64,000 nt of DNA, taken from NCBI RefSeq assembly GCF_009796805.1, contig NZ_CP047029.1, forward strand, positions 558,001 to 622,000, written 5' to 3'. The notes beneath the pieces are model-generated. The model ran no database searches, was not told the DNA's origin, and saw only the letters and a list, made by a program, of their open reading frames with translations. Source of the stretch: Algibacter sp. L1A34 (lineage in GTDB: Bacteria; Bacteroidota; Bacteroidia; Flavobacteriales; Flavobacteriaceae). Both the position numbers and the translations under genes were made by a program. Shown here one piece after another: positions 59,553 to 64,000 of this stretch; position 1 is the first letter of the stretch, and every line of letters begins with the position of its first letter.

Positions 59553-61076
59553 ATGCCAATCCCTATAGTAAATTCAATTGCTTCTTGGTTTTTAAAAAAA
59601 CGATTTCATCAAATTGAATTGTTTTTAAAATACCCTAACGAAGTACAAGATGAATTACTACAAAGCCTTATATATATGGCTAAAGACACTGAACTTGGTA
59701 AACAATACGATTTTAAGTCTATAAAAAACTACAAAACATTTGCCGAACGTGTACCTATAAAAAACTATGATGGCTGGCAGGACATCATTGACCGCTCTAG
59801 AAATGGAGAAAATAATTTATTTTGGCCTACACCAATAAAATGGTTTGCAAAATCTAGCGGTACCACCAGAGCAAAAAGTAAATTTATTCCAGTAAGTCAA
59901 GAATCTTTGGAAGATTGCCATTATGCGGCAAGCAAAGACTTATTGTGCATGTATTTAAATAACAATGAAGATTCGCAATTGTTTACAGGAAAAAGTTTAC
60001 GTCTAGGCGGAAGTAAAGAGTTATACAGATCTAAAGGAACAGTTTTTGGTGATTTGTCGGCAATTTTAATTGACAACATGCCCTTTTGGGCCGAATATAG
60101 CAGCACACCAAGTAATAAAGTGTCGCTAATGAGCGATTGGGAACATAAAATGCAAGCGATAGTTAATGAAACTATAACCGAAAAAGTAACAAGTTTAGCG
60201 GGCGTACCATCTTGGATGTTAGTCCTTTTAAATAATGTTTTAGAAACTACCGGCAAACAAAGCTTACATGAGGTTTGGCCAGACTTAGAAGTTTATTTTC
60301 ATGGTGGCGTGAGCTTTACTCCATACAAAGACCAATACCAGAAGATATTACCAAAATCGGACTTTAAGTATTATGAAATCTATAATGCTTCGGAAGGTTT
60401 CTTTGCTATTCAAGATCGAAATGATTCTGATGAATTACTATTGATGTTGGATTATGGTATTTTTTATGAATTTATACCCATGAATATCTATGCTACTTCC
60501 GAAGAAAAAGCAATTCCGTTAAGTGAAGTAGAAATGTTTAAAAACTATGCGGTTATTATTACTACAAATGCCGGATTGTGGCGATATAAAATTGGAGACA
60601 CCATTAGATTCACCTCTTTAAGTCCTTACAGGATTAAAGTATCTGGACGTACAAAACATCATATTAATGTTTTTGGTGAAGAGCTTATTATTGAAAATGC
60701 TGAAGAAGCTTTAAAAAATGCTTGCCTTAAAACACAAGCCGAAATAGTAGATTATACTGCTGCTCCCATTTTTATGAAAGGAAAAGAAAAAGGTGCTCAT
60801 GAGTGGCTTATTGAGTTTAAAACACCACCAACAGATATTGATCATTTTAATGAATTGTTTGATAATGCTTTAAAAGCTCTAAACTCCGATTACGAAGCGA
60901 AACGCTATAACTGTATTACTTTAAATAAACCGAAAATTGTTATTGCCAGAAAAGCCCTATTTCATGATTGGTTAAAACAAAATAATAAATTGGGCGGACA
61001 ACATAAAGTTCCAAGGCTTTCGAATACTAGAGATTATATAACTGAATTATTAGAATTAAATGTTTTATGTGTTTAA
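59553..61076 (+). CDS. GH3-family protein (acyl-adenylate/amido-synthetase superfamily)
   Basis: 507 aa, close to the length of plant and bacterial GH3 proteins. Family features: WFAKSSGTTRAKSKFIPVSQ, the adenylate-forming SSGTT nucleotide-binding motif, then EIYNASEGFFAIQDRN, LWRYKIGDTIRFTSLSPYRI and KVSGRTKHHINVFGEELIIE, ending KLGGQHKVPRLSNTRDYITE. Plant GH3 enzymes join amino acids to acyl acids such as auxin or jasmonate. The bacterial substrate is not known. The start follows a short A/T-rich gap shared with the divergent DUF2797 gene. Confidence 0.9.
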   Translation: MPIPIVNSIASWFLKKRFHQIELFLKYPNEVQDELLQSLIYMAKDTELGKQYDFKSIKNYKTFAERVPIKNYDGWQDIIDRSRNGENNLFWPTPIKWFAKSSGTTRAKSKFIPVSQESLEDCHYAASKDLLCMYLNNNEDSQLFTGKSLRLGGSKELYRSKGTVFGDLSAILIDNMPFWAEYSSTPSNKVSLMSDWEHKMQAIVNETITEKVTSLAGVPSWMLVLLNNVLETTGKQSLHEVWPDLEVYFHGGVSFTPYKDQYQKILPKSDFKYYEIYNASEGFFAIQDRNDSDELLLMLDYGIFYEFIPMNIYATSEEKAIPLSEVEMFKNYAVIITTNAGLWRYKIGDTIRFTSLSPYRIKVSGRTKHHINVFGEELIIENAEEALKNACLKTQAEIVDYTAAPIFMKGKEKGAHEWLIEFKTPPTDIDHFNELFDNALKALNSDYEAKRYNCITLNKPKIVIARKALFHDWLKQNNKLGGQHKVPRLSNTRDYITELLELNVLCV

Positions 61077-61135
61077 TTGAAGAAGAGATATGTTGTTATA
61101 TATAACACCTATACCCTATCGCAAACCAATATTAT

Positions 61136-61164
61136 AAAATAAAACAGCAAGAAAACTTCCTGCT
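61136..61164 (-). terminator. Terminator of the CarH-like regulator gene
   Basis: On the minus strand AGCAGGAA (61157-61164) pairs with TTCTTGCT (61146-61153) with one G-T pair, followed by TGTTTTATTTT. The first stem bases overlap the stop codon. Confidence 0.65.
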
Positions 61165-62041
61165 AAAAAGATTTTATTTTCTTCAAGTTATCAATTAAAT
61201 CATTTGGATGAGATAAATAAATAATCCGTTTATCATCAACAATAGTTGCTAAATTTGTTGGGTTTCCAGAAACAAGTAGTGGCACATCACCTTGCTGTAG
61301 TATAGCTTCAACTTTAGAACCAGTAGGCCGTTCCGTTGGAGTTACAAACATAGTCAACATTAAATTAGGTTTAACCTCTTCAATAACCTGTTTAATATTT
61401 TCTGTAGGAACATCTTGCCCCAAGTAATACACGCGCCATCCCATTTCTCTAGCTATATAATAAGCAAGCAGAAGTGCAATTTCATGATATTCATCTTCTG
61501 TTAAAAACATTAATATGCTTGGCGCATTATTTTTAGGATAGGCAAGCAAATCAATAGAAGCAAACATTTTCCTTTTTATTAAATTGGAAATAAAATGCTC
61601 TTGTGCTGGCATCACTTTATTAATTCCCCAAAGTACGCCAACCTGGTTTAAAAAAGGATATACAAGTTCTGTAACGGTAGCTAAAAGACCTTTTTTAACA
61701 ATTTGAGTTCTTAAAATCTCATTAAACGATACTTCGTCCATATTTAGCATACTAATAACTAGCCCGCTAATTTCATCTTCATAATTACCCTCGATAATCC
61801 GATCTGAAATAGTTTCATGAATTTCAGTATCCGACATTTTATCAATTTTAGAAATCCGGTAACCATTTCTAGTTAACACACCTATATTTAATAATTTCTT
61901 TAATTGATCATCAGAATAATACCTAATATTTGTATCCGTACGCTCAGGGTCCAAGAAATTATATCGAGTTTCCCACTTTCGTAAAGTATGCGCTTTTATT
62001 CCTGTTAAGGCTACAATTTGTGCCATTGTATATTTACTCAT
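61163..62041 (-). CDS. CarH/LitR-like MerR-family regulator with cobalamin-binding domain
   Basis: 292 aa. An N-terminal MerR helix-turn-helix (MSKYTMAQIVALTGIKAHTL, RKWETRYNFLDPERTDTNIR) is followed by a helical B12-binding domain and a C-terminal Rossmann-type B12-binding domain (RVYYLGQDVPTENIKQVIEE). The light-sensing signature Wx9EH is exact at W138-E148-H149 (WGINKVMPAQEH), and E184-x-H186 in EDEYHEIAL stands at the place of the axial-ligand histidine. In CarH and LitR these residues bind adenosylcobalamin in the dark, and light releases the repressor from DNA. I start at 62041, not at a codon 21 bases upstream, because the family begins with the MerR helix. Cobalamin use and light response are inferred. 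Confidence 0.88.
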   Translation of the reverse strand: MSKYTMAQIVALTGIKAHTLRKWETRYNFLDPERTDTNIRYYSDDQLKKLLNIGVLTRNGYRISKIDKMSDTEIHETISDRIIEGNYEDEISGLVISMLNMDEVSFNEILRTQIVKKGLLATVTELVYPFLNQVGVLWGINKVMPAQEHFISNLIKRKMFASIDLLAYPKNNAPSILMFLTEDEYHEIALLLAYYIAREMGWRVYYLGQDVPTENIKQVIEEVKPNLMLTMFVTPTERPTGSKVEAILQQGDVPLLVSGNPTNLATIVDDKRIIYLSHPNDLIDNLKKIKSF

Positions 62042-62189
62042 GTCTAAATATTTACTAAACAAAGTTAAACAAAATAATATAAATTAATAAATCATAAAAA
62101 TTAAATTGTCTAACCTTTATATGTATATTGTTTGACAATTACAATATTTTATATATATTTGTCTAAAGAAAAACTAAATAAATTAGACA
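62041..62189. promoter_or_regulatory. Operator-like repeats in the divergent regulator/fasciclin gap
   Basis: Copies of a TTTGTYTAA-like element on both strands: TGTCTAA (62041-62047), CTAAACAAA and TTAAACAAA (62055-62063 and 62065-62073, a 10-bp direct repeat), TTGTCTAA (62106-62113), the inverted repeat ATTGT-TTG-ACAAT (62127-62139), TTTGTCTAA (62158-62166) and TTAGACA (62183-62189). Two of them cover the promoter elements of the fasciclin gene. The likely binder is the adjacent CarH-like protein; binding is inferred. Confidence 0.5.
62131..62161 (+). promoter_or_regulatory. Promoter of the fasciclin lipoprotein gene
   Basis: TTTG (62131-62134), 19 bp, TATATTTG (62154-62161): a full consensus match, 30 bp before the ATG at 62192. 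Operator-like repeats overlap both elements. Confidence 0.75.
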
Positions 62190-62191
62190 TT

Positions 62192-63601
62192 ATGAAAACG
62201 AAACTTTTTTTTATCACAATTTTTAGTCTATCACTATTAACAACATCATGCAGTAGTGATGATGATAATTCCAACAATGCAACACCAAACATTGTAGAAT
62301 TAGCGCAAACAACAACCGACTTAAGCTCATTAGTAGCAGCGCTTACTAGAGCAGATGGAAATCTAGCAACCGTTTTAAGCGGAAATGGTCCCTTTACAGT
62401 GTTAGCACCAACAAATACCGCTTTTGCAAATTTTCTATCTGATAATGGGTTTGCTTCTCTTGAAGATGTGCCAACAGATGTATTATCACAAGTTCTTTTA
62501 AACCACGTAATCATGGCCGATGTAACTTCAAGTGATTTATTATCACTAGGTGCTGGTTACACACCAGGAAGCGCAAGCGGTCCCGACGACTTAAACATCA
62601 GTATTTATTTTGATACTTCTAATGGTGTTACATTTAATAATGTAGCAACAGTAACCACCGCAGATATAAATGCTTCAAACGGAACTATACATATTATTGA
62701 CGCTGTTTTGGACTTACCAAATATTGTAGATCTTGCTGCGGCAAATTCAGATTTCTCAAGTTTAGTAGCTGCTTTAGGCTCTGCAGATGGAGACTTAGTT
62801 AATGTACTTAGTGCCGATGGACCTTTTACAGTATTAGCACCAAACAATAGCGCTTTTAGTACGTTTTTAGACGGTACAGCTTTAGGCGATGTAGACACTG
62901 CCGCACTATCCCAAATACTACTTAACCATGTGATTATAGGTTCTACAGTAACATCGACTGCTTTAGTAGATGCAGGAGCGGGATACACTAATACAGGAGC
63001 AACAGGCCCAGGCGATAATGCCTTGAGTTTGTATTATAACACATCTAATGGTGTAATGTTTAATGGAATATCTACAGTAACGCAAGCAGATATAGTTGGA
63101 ACAAATGGTATTATACACGCAATAGATACTGTGATAGACATACCAACTGTAGTTACTTTTGCTGTTGCAGATCCAACTTTTTCAACTTTAGTGCAAGCTT
63201 TAACATCTCTAACCCCTGCTACGGATTTTGCCGCTATTTTAGCTAGAACAGAAACTGGAAATTCAGATAATTTAGACCCAACCTTTACTGTATTTGCGCC
63301 AACCAATGATGCTTTCTCTGCATTATCTGTAATTCCTGCAGAAAATGCATTAACGCAAATATTATTACACCATGTAATTAAAGAAGCCAACATTACGGCA
63401 AGTATGCTTAATAATCCTGGTGAAACTACAGCAGAAACTATTGAAGGTGATAATATTACTATTACACTTCCTGGAACTGGTAGTAACATTGCAAATATAA
63501 CAGATGGATCTGGAGCTACGGATATTGGTATTATAGCTGTTGATGTTCAAGCTGGAAATGGAGTAATACACGTTATTAACAAAGTGATGATTAATAACTA
63601 A
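62192..63601 (+). CDS. Surface lipoprotein with three fasciclin (FAS1) domains
   Basis: 469 aa. Lipoprotein signal (MKTKLFFITIFSLSLLTTSC) then SSDDDNSNN, an acidic surface-export-like tail. Three FAS1 repeats follow, each with a version of GPFTVLAPTNTAFANF (also GPFTVLAPNNSAFSTF and PTFTVFAPTNDAFSAL), LLNHVI and NGTIHIIDAVL. FAS1 domains mediate adhesion or bind small hydrophobic ligands. It is divergent from the CarH-like regulator. I start at 62192; a 20-codon upstream extension lies across the promoter. Confidence 0.93.
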   Translation: MKTKLFFITIFSLSLLTTSCSSDDDNSNNATPNIVELAQTTTDLSSLVAALTRADGNLATVLSGNGPFTVLAPTNTAFANFLSDNGFASLEDVPTDVLSQVLLNHVIMADVTSSDLLSLGAGYTPGSASGPDDLNISIYFDTSNGVTFNNVATVTTADINASNGTIHIIDAVLDLPNIVDLAAANSDFSSLVAALGSADGDLVNVLSADGPFTVLAPNNSAFSTFLDGTALGDVDTAALSQILLNHVIIGSTVTSTALVDAGAGYTNTGATGPGDNALSLYYNTSNGVMFNGISTVTQADIVGTNGIIHAIDTVIDIPTVVTFAVADPTFSTLVQALTSLTPATDFAAILARTETGNSDNLDPTFTVFAPTNDAFSALSVIPAENALTQILLHHVIKEANITASMLNNPGETTAETIEGDNITITLPGTGSNIANITDGSGATDIGIIAVDVQAGNGVIHVINKVMINN

Positions 63602-63633
63602 AACAAAACGACTCCCTAAGACTAGTTAATTTT

Positions 63634-63672
63634 GAAACCGACACCAACTTTTAGTTGTGTCGGTTTCTTATT
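63634..63672 (+). terminator. Terminator of the fasciclin gene
   Basis: GAAACCGACAC (63634-63644) pairs perfectly with GTGTCGGTTTC (63657-63667), with further AAC/GTT pairing inside, then TTATTT. Confidence 0.88.
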
Positions 63673-63734
63673 TAAGAAGAGCCTCTTTAAATACTTTCAC
63701 GAAAAACATAAAAGAAAGGGTCCTTTTATAAAAC

Positions 63735-63772
63735 AAAAAACCATTTGTAAATAAATTTACAAATGGTTTTTT
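63735..63772. terminator. Bidirectional terminator downstream of clpX
   Basis: Perfect 18-bp inverted repeat with core ACCATTTGTAAAT, AA, then its complement (63735-63772), bounded by A6 and T6. On the minus strand it follows the clpX stop by 21 bp. Confidence 0.88.
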
Positions 63773-63793
63773 ATTATTATAACAAGTAACAGA

Positions 63794-64000
63794 TTAAGAA
63801 ACTGCTTTCAATTTCTTAATAGTTGTTTTTGTTAGTTTTCCTTCGGCGTAAGCCTTAGTTACATTTAATTTTTTATCATCGCTGCTTGGCAATTCAAACA
63901 TAGCATCAGTTAAAATTTCTTCACATAAAGAACGTAACCCTCTAGCTCCTAATTTATATTCGATAGCTTTACCTACAATAAAATCTAAAGCACCATCGGT
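63794..64000 (-). CDS. clpX: ATP-dependent Clp protease ATP-binding subunit ClpX, C-terminal end (cut by window edge)
   Basis: The last 68 codons are present, open to the right edge. [36 protein letters not shown] and a basic tail match the C-terminal small domain of ClpX, with the sensor-2 GARGLR motif. ClpX unfolds substrates for ClpP in the cytoplasm. Confidence 0.93.
   Translation of the reverse strand, partial: TDGALDFIVGKAIEYKLGARGLRSLCEEILTDAMFELPSSDDKKLNVTKAYAEGKLTKTTIKKLKAVS

Noticed and set aside
59553-61076. Recent transfer of GH3 from a plant
   Set aside because: Base composition and codon use look like those of the neighbours, and GH3 proteins occur in many bacteria; nothing in the sequence supports a recent plant origin.
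62149-63489. Three antisense frames opposite the fasciclin gene
   Set aside because: They repeat because the FAS1 domains repeat and have no start signals; the plus-strand lipoprotein with three domains explains the sequence.

Overview
The window is AT-rich chromosomal DNA of a Bacteroidota bacterium, almost certainly a member of the Flavobacteriaceae. Three things support this: SusC/SusD pairs, promoters of the Bacteroidota type (TTTG, about 19-20 bp, TAnnTTTG) in place of -35/-10 boxes with almost no Shine-Dalgarno sequences, and a short primary sigma factor of 287 aa without region 1.1. Genus and species cannot be settled from the sequence alone. I saw no rRNA, tRNA, CRISPR array, insertion sequence or phage gene.

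Layout. 1-3609 (minus): a susC gene followed by the start of its susD, which runs off the left edge. 3862-8092 (plus): rnhB, a large lipoprotein of unknown function and a nucleoid-associated protein. 8182-18527: argS (minus), a TPR histidine kinase (plus), then on the minus strand two guanidino-modifying enzymes (ctlX and a relative), gltA, eno and carA, most with their own terminator. 18638-36175 (minus): the ribosomal protein block, read from rpsL down to rplQ. Terminators and promoters in the gaps split it into three transcription units: rpsL-rpsG-fusA-rpsJ; rplC through secY, infA, rpmJ, rpsM to rpsK; and rpsD-rpoA-rplQ. In the last unit both rpoA and rplQ carry one extra A in an A-run that breaks the reading frame.

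36473-57376 (plus): an Omp85/BamA-like outer-membrane protein, then three consecutive SusC/SusD nutrient-uptake loci, each with one or two accessory surface lipoproteins and each ended by a hairpin terminator, except that no hairpin was seen between the Omp85-like gene and the first susC. No glycoside hydrolase, sulfatase, peptidase or dedicated regulator is encoded among them. The three susC genes share promoter, leader and 5' coding sequence. A scar of the Omp85 gene's 3' end sits in front of the second susC and a decayed lipoprotein gene in front of the third, so the array appears to have grown by tandem duplication followed by divergence.

57561-64000: rpoD and rpsU (plus), a DUF2797 protein (minus), a GH3-family protein (plus), a CarH/LitR-type MerR regulator with a cobalamin-binding domain (minus), a divergent lipoprotein with three fasciclin domains (plus) and the C-terminal end of clpX (minus).

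The most interesting candidate system is the regulator/fasciclin pair. The regulator keeps the Wx9EH signature of adenosylcobalamin photoreceptors, and the 150-bp divergent gap holds several TTTGTCTAA-like copies laid over a near-perfect promoter of the fasciclin gene. The second is the duplicated SusCD array.
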